DNA from: JAJFUV01 sp964384215
GTDB lineage: Bacteria > Acidobacteriota > Terriglobia > Bryobacterales > Bryobacteraceae
Direction of reading: 5' to 3'
NCBI GenBank assembly: GCA_964384215.1
Contig: CAYLLB010000026.1
Location: 1 to 64,000, forward strand
DNA: 64,000 nucleotides
In this document: one piece after another, positions 29,254 to 40,429 of the stretch
Layout of the letters: each line of letters starts with the position of its first letter
Numbering within the stretch: position 1 is the first letter of the stretch
Program-made: the position numbers and the translations under genes
The notes under the pieces: generated by a model
The model's input: only the letters and a program-made list of their open reading frames with translations
Databases searched by the model: none
What the model was told of the DNA's origin: nothing

Positions 29254-29943
29254 CTACACCGGCCGGATGATTCCGGCGAGAACCGCCACAGGGATGAAAA
29301 TGTTACCTCCCGCGATGGCCACCGCCAGCACGGCGGCGGCACGTTTGATCAGGGGAGTGTAGCGCGGGTGGTTCAGCCCGAGCGATTGGAACATGCTCGC
29401 GATGCCGTGGTAGAGGTGGAGGCCGATCAGGGCCATGATGATGATGTAGAAGCCGCTCGCGGCGGGGTTCTGGAAGCCTACCACCACGTTGTTATAAACG
29501 TTCAGCTCCACGAACCTCGGATGCACCGTGCCGGTGGTGAAGTGCAGGATGTGGTAGACCACGAAGACCGCGATCAGCGGACCGCTTACAATCATGGTTC
29601 GCGAGGCGAGAGTCGCCTGCACGGTGTCCGGTTTCTGATAGCGGATGGGCCGCGCCGCGCGGTTCTCGAACCACAGTTGCACGGTGGCCACGGCGTGCAG
29701 ACCGACGGCCGCAAGCAGCACCAGGCGCGCCGCCCAGAGCAAGGCGGGTTGCGAATGCAGCAGATGGGCGTACGCGTTGATGCGGTCCGGCCCGGCAAGG
29801 ATCTGAAGATTTCCGATCAGGTGGGCGACCAGATACGCAAACAGCATTGCGCCGGTCACGGCGACGATGGCCTTGCGGCCCACCATGGATCGATAGAAGC
29901 CGACCTCGCGGCCCAGCTTCACGTCGAACGCGGTCGCGCCCAT
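29254..29943 (-). CDS. sdhC: Succinate dehydrogenase cytochrome b558 subunit
   Basis: A 229-residue membrane anchor with five predicted transmembrane helices, of the single-subunit diheme type that serves class B menaquinone-reactive succinate dehydrogenases and fumarate reductases. Histidines that could bind heme occur in the helices (LVAHLIG, GLHAVAT, VYHILHF, GLHLYHGIAS). No sdhD follows, as expected for this type. The start ATG has a GGGAGGGG ribosome-binding site, and a TACAAT -10-like element lies a few tens of bases upstream. It is the first gene of the sdhCAB operon and fits the menaquinone genes elsewhere in the window. Confidence 0.9.
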   Translation of the reverse strand: MGATAFDVKLGREVGFYRSMVGRKAIVAVTGAMLFAYLVAHLIGNLQILAGPDRINAYAHLLHSQPALLWAARLVLLAAVGLHAVATVQLWFENRAARPIRYQKPDTVQATLASRTMIVSGPLIAVFVVYHILHFTTGTVHPRFVELNVYNNVVVGFQNPAASGFYIIIMALIGLHLYHGIASMFQSLGLNHPRYTPLIKRAAAVLAVAIAGGNIFIPVAVLAGIIRPV

Positions 29944-30023
29944 TTCGTGGCCCCTCCCAGTTGGGTTTGACGAAAACAGTATTGTATCTCACGACGCGCT
30001 GGCACTGCCGGAAATGCGGACGG

Positions 30024-31298
30024 TCAACGCTTGTGCTTGCCCGGGAGCCCTACCGGATTCTCGTGTGTACGTTCGCGAAAACGGCCACCCAGGCCGGATG
30101 CCAGCGAAACGCTATCTTCGCCGAAACGATCACGGAGAGCGTCCATCGCGCCGAGGGCTTTCTTCCAACGCTCCGAGGGGCCCTGGTCGAGCAAGTGCAA
30201 CTGCCCTTCGCCGGTCTCGAAAGACGATGTATGCACTCCCAGCAGGCGCACCGGTTTCCCGTCCCAGTTGCGGAGGAACAGCGCCCGGATGGCGTTGATG
30301 ATCTCGGTGTCGACCATCGTCGCGTGCGCCAGGGTCTCGGCGCGGGTAATCGTCTTGAAATCCTTGTAGCGGAGCTTCAACTGCACCGTGCGTGCCCGGA
30401 AGCCATGTTCGCGCAAGCGGCGCGCTACCATTTCGCACAAACGGGCGAGCGTTGCGAGGATGGTTTCCCGGTCGGTTGTATCCTCCAGAAACGTGTGTTC
30501 GTGGCTGACCGACTTGGGGTCCTCCTCGGCGCCGATCTCGGAATCGTACCAGCCGCCCGCGTCCAGGCCCTTCGCCTTGCCGGCCAGCGCCAGCCCCCAT
30601 TGGCCGAATCGTTCCTCAAGAAAGCGCTCGTCCAACTTCGCCAGGTCGCCTACTTTACGAATGCCGCAATCGTGCAGTTGCTTTTCGGTGACCTTGCCGA
30701 CGCCCGGCAGACGCCGCACGTCGAGCGGCGCCAGGAACCGCGCCTCCTGGCCGGGCAGCACCCAGAGAATCCCGTTGGGTTTGGCCTGATCGCTGGACAC
30801 CTTGGCGACCATCCGCGAGGTGGCGATCCCGATGGAACAGTTGAGTTGTGTCGCGTGCTTAACGCGCTGGTGAAGCTTGTGCGCGGCTTCAAACGGCGCT
30901 CCGAACAAGCGCTCCGTGCCGGTCATGTCGAGATACGCCTCGTCGACGGAAGCCATTTCCACTAGCGGGGAAAACTCCTGGAGGATCTCGAAGACGCGGT
31001 GCGAGTACTCGCGGTAGCGTTCGGGATGGCCGTCGACGAAGATGGCCTGCGGGCACTTCTGATACGCCGTGCGCAAGGGCATGGCCGAATGCAGGCCGAA
31101 TTTGCGCGCCGCGTAAGACGCTGCCGAGACAACGCCGCGCTGATCCGGCCGTCCGCCTACCACCACGGGCTTGCCCTTGAGCGACGGGTCGAACAACTCC
31201 TCCACCGATACGAAGAACGCGTCCATGTCGACGTGGAAGATAGTCGTCACTTTATCCGCCTGCGCTGGGCGCCCCGGCCGCTTCAATGCAGCCACCAC
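30024..31298 (-). CDS. dinB: DNA polymerase IV
   Basis: A 424-residue Y-family translesion polymerase. Catalytic acidic residues are D24 in FHVDMDAFF, and D119 and E120 in SVDEAYLD. YAARKFGLHSAMP holds the nucleotide-contact YxxR-type motif. Helix-hairpin-helix motifs (LPGVGKVTEKQLHDCGI) and the little-finger domain follow. The C terminus runs beyond the usual end but has no clear beta-clamp peptide. No LexA-type box was recognised in the 73 bases upstream, where a divergent efflux operon begins. Confidence 0.95.
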   Translation of the reverse strand: MVAALKRPGRPAQADKVTTIFHVDMDAFFVSVEELFDPSLKGKPVVVGGRPDQRGVVSAASYAARKFGLHSAMPLRTAYQKCPQAIFVDGHPERYREYSHRVFEILQEFSPLVEMASVDEAYLDMTGTERLFGAPFEAAHKLHQRVKHATQLNCSIGIATSRMVAKVSSDQAKPNGILWVLPGQEARFLAPLDVRRLPGVGKVTEKQLHDCGIRKVGDLAKLDERFLEERFGQWGLALAGKAKGLDAGGWYDSEIGAEEDPKSVSHEHTFLEDTTDRETILATLARLCEMVARRLREHGFRARTVQLKLRYKDFKTITRAETLAHATMVDTEIINAIRALFLRNWDGKPVRLLGVHTSSFETGEGQLHLLDQGPSERWKKALGAMDALRDRFGEDSVSLASGLGGRFRERTHENPVGLPGKHKR

Positions 31299-31371
31299 CC
31301 TGTACTAGAATACCGTTTGACCCCTTCATGATTTTGGACGCAGGTCGGACCGCGATAGGGAACTCGCACCG

Positions 31372-32655
31372 GTGCACAAGGCTTGTTGGATAACGGCTGG
31401 TTTGTGGGCGGCGGGCGCTGTATGCGCCGCGGCGCAGCAACCGGCTCCGGCGTTGGGCCTCAAAGACTGCATCCGGTTGGCGGAATCCGCGCCGTCGGCC
31501 GTGAGTGTCGCCCGGCAGGAACGTGACGTCGCGGCGCGTGAGGTCACGCAGGCCCGGGCCGACTTCCTTCCCCAGTCCCGTTTGGTGAACGGCTTTACCT
31601 ATAACAGCCCCTTGCTCAATAACAGAGAAACGTTCAGTTTTATCCCCTTGAACGGAATCCGGGAGTACGCGTCGCTGGTCACCGTGAACCAGGAATTCGA
31701 CACTTCGGGGCGCTTGCGGGCGGATATGACCCGCGCACGTGTGGCAGGGGAGATCGCGGCTACTAGCGTGGCCCTTGCGCAACGCGATCTGAGACGGGCC
31801 GTCACGACGGCGTTCTACCGGGCCGTGCTTACGCGGCGCATAGTAAAGACGGCGCAGGATGCGCTTGCCGAGAGCCGGAGTTTTGAGAGGCGTACGCGGC
31901 TGATGCTCGAAGGCGGGGAAGCCGCGCAAGCCGATGCCGTGAAGGCTTCGGCTCAAGCGGCGTTCCTCGAACAGGCGTTGAACGCCGCCGAACTGGAGGC
32001 CAAGCTTGCCGGGCAGGAATTGGCTTCGTTTTGGACGCGCGATGTCGACGCGCCTCTCGAACTCGAGGATTCGCTGGAGGCGACTCCTCCCGCTCCGGAG
32101 CCGGAGACGGCTCAAGCCGCTCCTTACATGAAACGGCTGGAATTCAACCTGCTGGACGCGCAGCAGCGGGGCTTCAAGGCCGACGTCCGGCGCGCGCGGT
32201 CGGGCCTGCTGCCCCAGTTGAGCGCTGTCTTTCAGTACGGTATCGACTCGACGGCGATTCGCATCGGCGACCGCGGATACGCCGCTTTCATCAACCTGAA
32301 CATTCCACTGTTCGACTGGAACAAGTCTCGCGCGGCCATGGCGCAGGCTCGTATCAGGGCACGGCAGATCGAATCCACCCGGGTGATTTCAGAACGGATG
32401 TTCTCGAAAGAGTACCAGGGCGCGCTGGCGCGGGTGAAGCGGCTCTACGAGCAGATCGCCCTGACGCGCCGTCAGGCGGAGCTTACCCAGGAGGATTTGC
32501 GGCTCAGCCGGATCCGTTACGAAGGAGGCGAAGGCTCGGCGCTCGACGTCGTGGCCGCGCAGAATCAAATGACGCAGGCGCGCAACAACTATTACACGGC
32601 CATCGCCAATTATTTGAATGCAAGAGCGGACCTGGAGGTGGCGTCGGGACGATGA
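31372..32655 (+). CDS. TolC-family outer membrane efflux protein
   Basis: A 427-residue outer-membrane channel of the OEP/TolC family. A signal peptide (1-20, ending AVCAAAQ) precedes two repeats of long coiled-coil helices (about 35-210 and 240-420). Typical blocks are LKDCIRLAE near the start and LSRIRYEGGEGSALDVVAAQNQ near the end. The start is a GTG at 31372; no nearer ATG exists in frame. The stop overlaps the adaptor gene start by four bases. With the adaptor and RND pump genes downstream it forms a complete tripartite efflux operon. Confidence 0.92.
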   Translation: MHKACWITAGLWAAGAVCAAAQQPAPALGLKDCIRLAESAPSAVSVARQERDVAAREVTQARADFLPQSRLVNGFTYNSPLLNNRETFSFIPLNGIREYASLVTVNQEFDTSGRLRADMTRARVAGEIAATSVALAQRDLRRAVTTAFYRAVLTRRIVKTAQDALAESRSFERRTRLMLEGGEAAQADAVKASAQAAFLEQALNAAELEAKLAGQELASFWTRDVDAPLELEDSLEATPPAPEPETAQAAPYMKRLEFNLLDAQQRGFKADVRRARSGLLPQLSAVFQYGIDSTAIRIGDRGYAAFINLNIPLFDWNKSRAAMAQARIRARQIESTRVISERMFSKEYQGALARVKRLYEQIALTRRQAELTQEDLRLSRIRYEGGEGSALDVVAAQNQMTQARNNYYTAIANYLNARADLEVASGR

Positions 32656-33887
32656 AACGATACAGCATATTGGCGATTCCGTTGCTTTTTCTGGCCGGCT
32701 GCGGCTCGCGAGAGGAAAAAACCGCGGACCCCGTCGTGGACGTCAAGGTCGCCAGGGCCGAAACCGCCGACGTGAAGCTGACCGTACGCGCCCCTGCTTC
32801 CGTGTTCGCGCGTGAGCAAGCCAACATCAGCGCCCGGATCACGGCGCCGATCCGGAAGCTCCTGGTGCGAAAGGGAGACAACGTAGCGGCGGGGCAAGCG
32901 CTCGCGCAATTGGACAATCGGGACCTCGCGGCTCAGCGCGACGAAGCCGCGGCGGCAGTTGCCGATGCCGAGGCGAATTTACAGAAGGTGGAGTCGGGTA
33001 CGCTGCCCACCGACATCGAGCGTGCGCGCGGGCAAGCTGTCGGCACGGAAGCGGCGTTGAACCAGGCGCAGAAGTTTTACGAGCGGCGGAAGCAACTCTT
33101 CGAGCAGGGCGCCATCCCTCAGCGTGACCTTCAGCTGAGCCAGACCGAACTAGCGCAGGCGAAAGCCAACTTCGAGGTGGCGCGGCGGAGCCTGGATCTG
33201 CTCCAGAATCAATCCCGCGATAAAGAAATCCAGATGGCCAGGAGCAAGGCGGCGCAGGCGCGGGCGCGGTTGACGCTGGTCCGGGCGCTACTGGATTTCT
33301 CGGAGATCCGCAGCCCGTTTTCCGGAACTATCACCGAGCAATTCATGTTCTCCGGCGACATGGCAAAGCCCGATGCTCCGATCTTCACCGTCATGGACTT
33401 GAGCGTGGCGGTTGCTCGCGCGCAGGTGCCGGAAAACGAAGCGGCAGCGGTGCGCGCGGGCGCCGTGTGCAGTTTTACGCCAGTGGACAGCGGCGGCGCT
33501 TCTTACGCCGGCCGCATCACGGTGGTTAACCAAGCCGTCGATCCGGCCCGGCGGACCGTGGAGGCTTGGTGCGAGATTCCCAATGGCAAGCACGGATTGC
33601 GCGGCGGAATGTTCGGCGAGGTCGTTGTCGTGAGCGGTGTCGCGCCGGCAAGCGTCGTCATCCCTGTGGCTGCCGCCCAATTCATCGAAGGCACGAACCG
33701 CGCGGTGGTGATGGTGGCGGATGACAAGGGGACCGCTGTGAGGAGGGAGGTCGAGGTGGGTGAGCGCTTCGACGGGAAGGTGCAGGTGAAGGCCGGGCTG
33801 AAAGCCGGCGAACCAGTCATCGTGCAAGGCGCTTACGGACTGGCGGAAGGGACCCGCATCCGGCTGACGGAGGAGAAGCGGCGGTGA
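32652..33887 (+). CDS. RND efflux periplasmic adaptor lipoprotein
   Basis: A 411-residue membrane fusion protein. The leader ends in the lipobox LLFLAGC, so the mature protein should be lipid-anchored in the periplasm. It has biotinyl-lipoyl-like halves (ISARITAPIRKLLVRKGDNVAAGQ and EIRSPFSGTITEQFMFSGD) flanking a coiled-coil hairpin at about 115-215. A beta-barrel and membrane-proximal domain follow. The coiled coil docks to the TolC-like channel encoded upstream, and the C-terminal domains dock to the RND pump. Genes overlap by four bases at both ends. Confidence 0.93.
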   Translation: MKRYSILAIPLLFLAGCGSREEKTADPVVDVKVARAETADVKLTVRAPASVFAREQANISARITAPIRKLLVRKGDNVAAGQALAQLDNRDLAAQRDEAAAAVADAEANLQKVESGTLPTDIERARGQAVGTEAALNQAQKFYERRKQLFEQGAIPQRDLQLSQTELAQAKANFEVARRSLDLLQNQSRDKEIQMARSKAAQARARLTLVRALLDFSEIRSPFSGTITEQFMFSGDMAKPDAPIFTVMDLSVAVARAQVPENEAAAVRAGAVCSFTPVDSGGASYAGRITVVNQAVDPARRTVEAWCEIPNGKHGLRGGMFGEVVVVSGVAPASVVIPVAAAQFIEGTNRAVVMVADDKGTAVRREVEVGERFDGKVQVKAGLKAGEPVIVQGAYGLAEGTRIRLTEEKRR

Positions 33888-36800
33888 CTCAACACCTCGC
33901 CCGGTTCGTCCAGGCGCACGCGCGGGCGATGGTCATCATCGTCTTCAGTTTTGCCCTTGCCGGCGCGGCGTTCCTGTTCCGCCTTCCAATTGCGATCTTT
34001 CCGCAGACGGATTTCCCTCGCATCGTCATTCTGGTGGATAACGGCATCACGCCGGTTGATATCCAGATGTTACGCGTGACTCGTCCGATCGAAGAAGCTA
34101 TCCGCATCGTTCCGGGAATCACGACCATCCGTTCCGTCACCGCGCGGGGCTCCAGCGAAATCAGCGTTTTCTTTCGCTGGGACATAGATATCTTGAATGC
34201 ACTGCACCTGGTGCAGGGACGCATCTCGCAGATCACACCTTCGCTACCGCCGGAGTGCCGCTTTTACATCAACCGCCTCACATTCTCCGTATTCCCCATG
34301 GTCGGTTTCAGTATCACCTCGCCGGGCCGCTCGCAGGCGGATCTGTGGGAACTGGCCTATTACGACATCGCGCCGCGTCTCTACCGGCTGCCCGGCGTCG
34401 CGGAGACCCGGATCGTCGGCGGGCGTCCTCCCGAGTACCACGTGCTGGTCGATCCCCCCAAGCTCAACAGTTACGGAATGCCTCTGACCAAGGTGACCGA
34501 CGCGATCCGCAACAGCAACATCATTTCGCCTTCGGGGATGGTTCAGGAGAATTACCACCTCTACCTGACCACCGTCACCGGGTTGATGCGAACGCGCGAG
34601 CAGATCGAGAATACCGTCGTCGACGTCGTGCACGGCACGCCGGTACTGGTGAAGAACCTTGCCCGAGTGGTTCCTGGTGAGCGGCCTGTCTATAACGTCG
34701 TGACGGCGAACGGCAGGCCCGCGGTGCTGGTCAATGTCCTTCAGCAGCCGGATGGCAACGCCGTCACCATCGCCGATTCCGTCAACGCGGAACTGGCCAG
34801 CATCAAGCGGTCGCTTCCGAAAGACATCGAGCTGTCCACTTTTTATGACCAGTCCGTCTTGGTGCGGGAATCGATCTCCGGGGTTGCGGAGAGCATCCTG
34901 ATCGGCCTGGGTCTGTCGGTGCTCGTGCTGATGGTTTTTCTGAAGAGTTGGCGCACAACCATCGTAGCGGCGGTGGTCATTCCGATTGCCGTGCTGACCG
35001 CGGTCGTCTTCATGAAGTTCTTCAACATGAGCTTCAACCTGATGACGCTGGGAGGATTGGCGGCTTGCATCGGCGTGGTGATCGACGACGCCATCGTGAT
35101 GGTGGAGAACATCATCGTGCACCTGTCCACCGGACAGGCTTCCGGAGAAGCGGCCCGTAGCGCCATTACCGAGCTCACGCCGGCACTGATTGGCTCCACA
35201 CTGACTCCCATTATGGTCTTCGCGCCGCTCGTGTTTCTGGGCGGCGTGACGGGCGTCTTCTTCCGCGCGCTCGCGCTGACCATGGTGACCGCGCTTCTGG
35301 CTTCCCTGTTCCTTGCCATCTTCTTCACTCCGGTCCTTGCGGCCGTCTTCTTTCGCCGCCCAACCGGCGCCGCCGAAGCGGACATCGAGAAGGCGGAGCA
35401 GGCCGGCGAAGGCCGCGTTCTGCGCTGGCTGACGGCTCGCTATGAGACGGCGCTGCACTGGTCGCTCTATCATCCCCGGCTGATCCTGCTGGTCTCCGCC
35501 GGCTTATTGGCGGGGATGGCCGGGCTTTACTTCCACCTCGGCAGCGGTTTCCTGCCGGAAATGGACGAAGGCGCTTTTGTCCTCGACTACAAAATGTTGC
35601 CAGGGACTTCCCTGCTGGAAACGGATCGCGTTCTGCGCCACATCGAAGAGTTCGTCAAGGAGACGCCCGAAGTCGAGAGTTACTCCCGCCGCACTGGCGC
35701 GAGGCTGGCTTTGGCGATCGCGGAACCAAATACCGGCGATTTCCTGATCAAGCTCAAGAAAGACCGGGTGCGATCGCTAGAGGAAGTGACCGCGGAACTG
35801 CGGCACAAGATCACTGCCTCAGAGCCGGCCATTGAGGTGGAGTTTCCGCACATTCTGGAGGACCTGATCGGCGACCTGGCATGGTCTCCTCAGCCGATCG
35901 AGATCAAGGTGCGGCACGACGACGAGGCTGTTTATAAGCAGGTCGCGAAGCAGATTGAAGCGTGGTTGCCCAGAGTTCCAGGTGTGGTGGATATCGTCAA
36001 TCAGACGATCGTCATCGGTCCTTCCCACAACTTCCGAGTCGATCCGGTGAAGGCCCGGCTGGCCGGATTCGGCGTGAAGGATGTAGCGGATCTGCAGGCG
36101 GCCATGCTGGATGGCGAGGTGGCCTCGGAAATGATCCGAGGCGAGCGCATGGCCGGCATCCGGGTACGGTATCCGGCAGAATACCGTTCTTCGACCGAAG
36201 CGCTGAAATCCCTGCTGCTCACTTCGCCGACGGGGCAGACCGTTCCGATGTCAAGCATTGCCAGCGTCGAGTTGCATGAAGGGACAACGGAGATTCGTCG
36301 CGAGAACCTTCGTAACCTCTCGTCGGTGACCGCGCGCCTGGAGAAGCGCGATCTCGGTTCCGCGATGCAGGAGATCCAACAGCGGCTGCCGAAGGAGATC
36401 GCGCTGCCGCCTGGGATGCACATCGAGTACGGCGGGTTGTACCAGATGCAGCGGGAGTCATTCCTCGGGCTCACCCAGGTCCTCTTGCTATCGATCCTGC
36501 TGATCTTCGTGATTCTGGTCTTCGAATTCCGCTCGTTCTCGCATCCGATCGCCATTCTGGCAGCGACGATTCTCTGTGGTTCGGGCGCGCTCGCCGCATT
36601 GTGGATCACGGGCAACACGCTGAACATCTCCTCGTTCATGGGCGTCATCATGGTGGTCGGCATCGTTCACAAGAACGGAATTCTCATGCTGGATTCGCAA
36701 CAGTACTTCTCGGAGAAAGGCTACGAGTTGCGCGAGGCGATCTTCCACGCGGGACGGCGCCGTCTGCGGCCGATTACCATGACCGCGCTGGCGACTATTT

Positions 36801-36955
36801 TCGGCCTGGCTCCGCTGGCGTTCGGCGTGGGCTCCGGCGCGCAGTTGCTGCAACCGTTGGCCATCGCCGTCATCGGGGGTGTGGCGGTTTCGATGGTCCT
36901 TTCACTGCTGATCACGCCCGTGATCTTCTACAAGCTACGGCAGCGCGGTGTCTGA
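33884..36955 (+). CDS. RND-family multidrug efflux pump
   Basis: A 1023-residue inner-membrane pump of the AcrB/MexF class, the usual length for the family. The proton-relay aspartates appear in GVVIDDAIVMVEN, and a TM10 lysine in GIVHKNGILML; the His before that Lys is a variation. Two large periplasmic loops lie between TM1-2 and TM7-8. The class looks like hydrophobe/amphiphile rather than heavy-metal export. The start is a GTG at 33884 overlapping the adaptor stop. The last 21 bases overlap the end of convergent prmC. No regulator gene adjoins this operon. Confidence 0.93.
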   Translation: MTQHLARFVQAHARAMVIIVFSFALAGAAFLFRLPIAIFPQTDFPRIVILVDNGITPVDIQMLRVTRPIEEAIRIVPGITTIRSVTARGSSEISVFFRWDIDILNALHLVQGRISQITPSLPPECRFYINRLTFSVFPMVGFSITSPGRSQADLWELAYYDIAPRLYRLPGVAETRIVGGRPPEYHVLVDPPKLNSYGMPLTKVTDAIRNSNIISPSGMVQENYHLYLTTVTGLMRTREQIENTVVDVVHGTPVLVKNLARVVPGERPVYNVVTANGRPAVLVNVLQQPDGNAVTIADSVNAELASIKRSLPKDIELSTFYDQSVLVRESISGVAESILIGLGLSVLVLMVFLKSWRTTIVAAVVIPIAVLTAVVFMKFFNMSFNLMTLGGLAACIGVVIDDAIVMVENIIVHLSTGQASGEAARSAITELTPALIGSTLTPIMVFAPLVFLGGVTGVFFRALALTMVTALLASLFLAIFFTPVLAAVFFRRPTGAAEADIEKAEQAGEGRVLRWLTARYETALHWSLYHPRLILLVSAGLLAGMAGLYFHLGSGFLPEMDEGAFVLDYKMLPGTSLLETDRVLRHIEEFVKETPEVESYSRRTGARLALAIAEPNTGDFLIKLKKDRVRSLEEVTAELRHKITASEPAIEVEFPHILEDLIGDLAWSPQPIEIKVRHDDEAVYKQVAKQIEAWLPRVPGVVDIVNQTIVIGPSHNFRVDPVKARLAGFGVKDVADLQAAMLDGEVASEMIRGERMAGIRVRYPAEYRSSTEALKSLLLTSPTGQTVPMSSIASVELHEGTTEIRRENLRNLSSVTARLEKRDLGSAMQEIQQRLPKEIALPPGMHIEYGGLYQMQRESFLGLTQVLLLSILLIFVILVFEFRSFSHPIAILAATILCGSGALAALWITGNTLNISSFMGVIMVVGIVHKNGILMLDSQQYFSEKGYELREAIFHAGRRRLRPITMTALATIFGLAPLAFGVGSGAQLLQPLAIAVIGGVAVSMVLSLLITPVIFYKLRQRGV

Positions 36956-37754
36956 TCGCGGCTGGGGCTGGCGCAGCCGTGCCGAGATCACGCGCGGGTA
37001 GCCGGCCAAGTCCGTTCGCGTACGGACATTGTCCCACCCATCGCCCAGCATTGCCTCGACCGCATCCAGCGAGCGGTAGCCCAGTTCCATGACCAGCCAG
37101 CCGCCCGGGGTCAACACGCGCCCGGCATCGGCAATCAGTCTCGCATAGATCTCGTTGCCCGTGGGACCGGCAAACAGCGCCACGTGCGGCTCGTGATCGC
37201 GCACCTCGCGTTGGAGTCCCCCGGCTTCGGTTTGCGCGACATAAGGCGGATTCGAGGCGACCAGGTCGAACGAGCGCGCCGCGAAACAGGATGAGACGTC
37301 GCCCGCGACAAACTGGACGCGAGCGCCGAGCCGGCGCGCGTTCTCCTCAGCCACCTTGAGCGCGGCCGTCGAGATGTCGCAGGCCGCGACCGCGCAGCGC
37401 AGCTCGAGAGCGAGCGTCACCGCGATGGCGCCGGAACCGCATCCGACATCGAGCGCCCGCGCGGCCGGGCCGAGGTCCAACCCGACTGCTTCCTCGATGA
37501 CGTGCTCGGTTTCGGGGCGGGGAATCAGCACGTCGGGAGTGACGAGGAAATCGCGCCCGTAGAATTCCTGGTTGCGGGTGATGTATTGCGTCGGGACGCC
37601 GTCCAGGCGCTCTTTGAGGTAGCGTCCGTAATGCAGCCAGACGATCTCGCTCAGCTCATCTTCCGGGTGGGCGTAGAGGTAAACCCGCTCGCGGCCCAGC
37701 GCCCGTGCAAGCAACACTTCCGCCGTCAAACGGGCCGCGGGAACCGCGGCGTCC

Positions 37755-38885
<1,131 letters not shown>

Positions 38886-38894
38886 CGGGGTTGG

Positions 38895-39818
38895 TCAGGC
38901 GATGACGAGCTCTCCGCCCTGTTCAGCTTCCAGCTTCAACGCGCCTTCCAGGGCGCGGATGGCGACTACGGTTTGCTCGTCGGAAGGCTGCTGCGTGGTG
39001 ATTCTTTGCAACCACAGTCCCGGCGCCGTGATGGTGGCCATCAGGCTGCCCTGCCGCTTGGCTGCGTAACGGATTACTTCGTAGCTCACGCCCATGATCA
39101 CCGGCAACAATATCACGCGCCAGGCGAACTTTGCGGCGAAGCCCTGGTACGGGATCAGTGTGTAGACCACGATGGCGACCAACATTACGACCAGCAGGAA
39201 ACTGGTGCCGCATCGCGGATGAAATGTCCGGAACCTCTGCGCGTTCTCCACCGTGAGCGGTTTGCCGGACTCGAAATTGAACACCACTTTGTGTTCGGCG
39301 CCATGGTACTCGAAGACGCGGCGGATGTCCTTCCATAGAGAGATGCCGTAAAGGAAGCCCACAAAGATCGCCATGCGGATGATGCCATCGGTCAAGTTGA
39401 AGGCGATGTTGCCGTGCAGCGCCGGGAAGCGCTTTTCAAGTAGCGTGGCCAGGTAAAGCGGGACAAACTTGTAAAGGAAGATGAAAAACACAAAGGAGAA
39501 TGCCAGGTTCAGAGCCATGGCCCAGCCGGAAATCTCCTGCTTCTTGGCTTCAGGGCCGGCTTCGTCGAGGGACGCGTTGGCCGAAAAGCGTAGGGCTTTC
39601 ATCCCCAGCCACATGGCCTGCCCCAGAATGCCGACGCCGCGGATGAACGCGTGGCGCAGCACGGGGTAAATTTCCGAGGGCCGCTTGACCGGGAACTCTT
39701 CGGTGACGATGGAGCCGTCCGGCTTCCGCACGGCGGTGCAATAGCTGTGCGGTGCGCGCATCATGACGCCTTCGATGACGGCCTGCCCGCCTACCAGCGT
39801 CTCCGATCCGTTTTCCAT
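38895..39818 (-). CDS. DUF1385 family membrane protein
   Basis: A 307-residue protein of the DUF1385 family, which commonly lies next to prfA and prmC. The family opening is ETLVGGQAVIEGVMMRAP. Transmembrane helices lie in the middle, and conserved YHGAEHKVVFNFE and TFHPRCGTSFLL blocks contain His and Cys that could bind metal. The start is uncertain: ATG at 39818 fits the family start; a GTG at about 39872 has AGGAG upstream; the frame stays open to 39983, inside the deaminase gene. The biochemical function is unknown. Confidence 0.87.
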   Translation of the reverse strand: MENGSETLVGGQAVIEGVMMRAPHSYCTAVRKPDGSIVTEEFPVKRPSEIYPVLRHAFIRGVGILGQAMWLGMKALRFSANASLDEAGPEAKKQEISGWAMALNLAFSFVFFIFLYKFVPLYLATLLEKRFPALHGNIAFNLTDGIIRMAIFVGFLYGISLWKDIRRVFEYHGAEHKVVFNFESGKPLTVENAQRFRTFHPRCGTSFLLVVMLVAIVVYTLIPYQGFAAKFAWRVILLPVIMGVSYEVIRYAAKRQGSLMATITAPGLWLQRITTQQPSDEQTVVAIRALEGALKLEAEQGGELVIA

Positions 39819-39927
39819 GAACGGCAGCAGGTGGGCGCGCAGCGACAGTCCGAAAAACTTCAGTGTGTTCACGCGAGGGATAAGCTCCTGCCACCAGTAT
39901 ATCGCAGGGATTCGCGTTCCCCGGGTT

Positions 39928-40401
39928 TCAGTAAGGGGTGCGGTTGGTGTTGTTGAGCCACGTTCGGAAAGGTGCTGCGGCATCCGGCAATGCGACGCGG
40001 CGCATGGCGATTCTGCGTTCGCCCGGTTCGAGCGGCATCTCGCTGTAGATGAGAGAGTCGTCGAAACCCGCCGAGGCAGCGTCTTCGCGCGTGGCGGCGA
40101 AGTAGACCGCGCCGAGCCGTGCCCAGTAGATGGCGCCCAGGCACATGGGACATGGTTCGCAGGAAGCGTAAATCGCGCAGTTGTCCAATTGAAAACGGTT
40201 CAGCGCGCGGCAAGCCTCGCGGATGGCGACGATTTCGGCGTGCGCGGTGGGATCGTTCACTTGCGTGACACGGTTGACGCCTTCGGCGATGATCTGTCCT
40301 TCGCGCACAATCACCGCTCCGAACGGTCCTCCGCCTGCCCCGACGTTGGCTAGCGCGAGAGCGACGGCGTGCTCGAGGAAATCGTTGTGCGATGAAGACA
40401 T
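39928..40401 (-). CDS. guaD: Guanine deaminase (CDA-fold, GuaD type)
   Basis: A 157-residue cytidine-deaminase-fold enzyme. The zinc site is H54-A-E56 and the P-C84-x-x-C87 group in SCEPCPMCLGAIYWAR. The C-terminal blocks AGFDDSLIYSEM and PFRTW agree closely with Bacillus subtilis guanine deaminase rather than with tRNA adenosine deaminase TadA, so conversion of guanine to xanthine is the preferred reading. The start was placed at MSSSHNDFLEHAV; the frame is open 27 codons further, into the end of the DUF192 gene. It probably belongs to the operon from DUF192 to prmC. Confidence 0.86.
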   Translation of the reverse strand: MSSSHNDFLEHAVALALANVGAGGGPFGAVIVREGQIIAEGVNRVTQVNDPTAHAEIVAIREACRALNRFQLDNCAIYASCEPCPMCLGAIYWARLGAVYFAATREDAASAGFDDSLIYSEMPLEPGERRIAMRRVALPDAAAPFRTWLNNTNRTPY

Positions 40402-40429
40402 GAACTGGCGGTTTCCCACCCGCAGAATA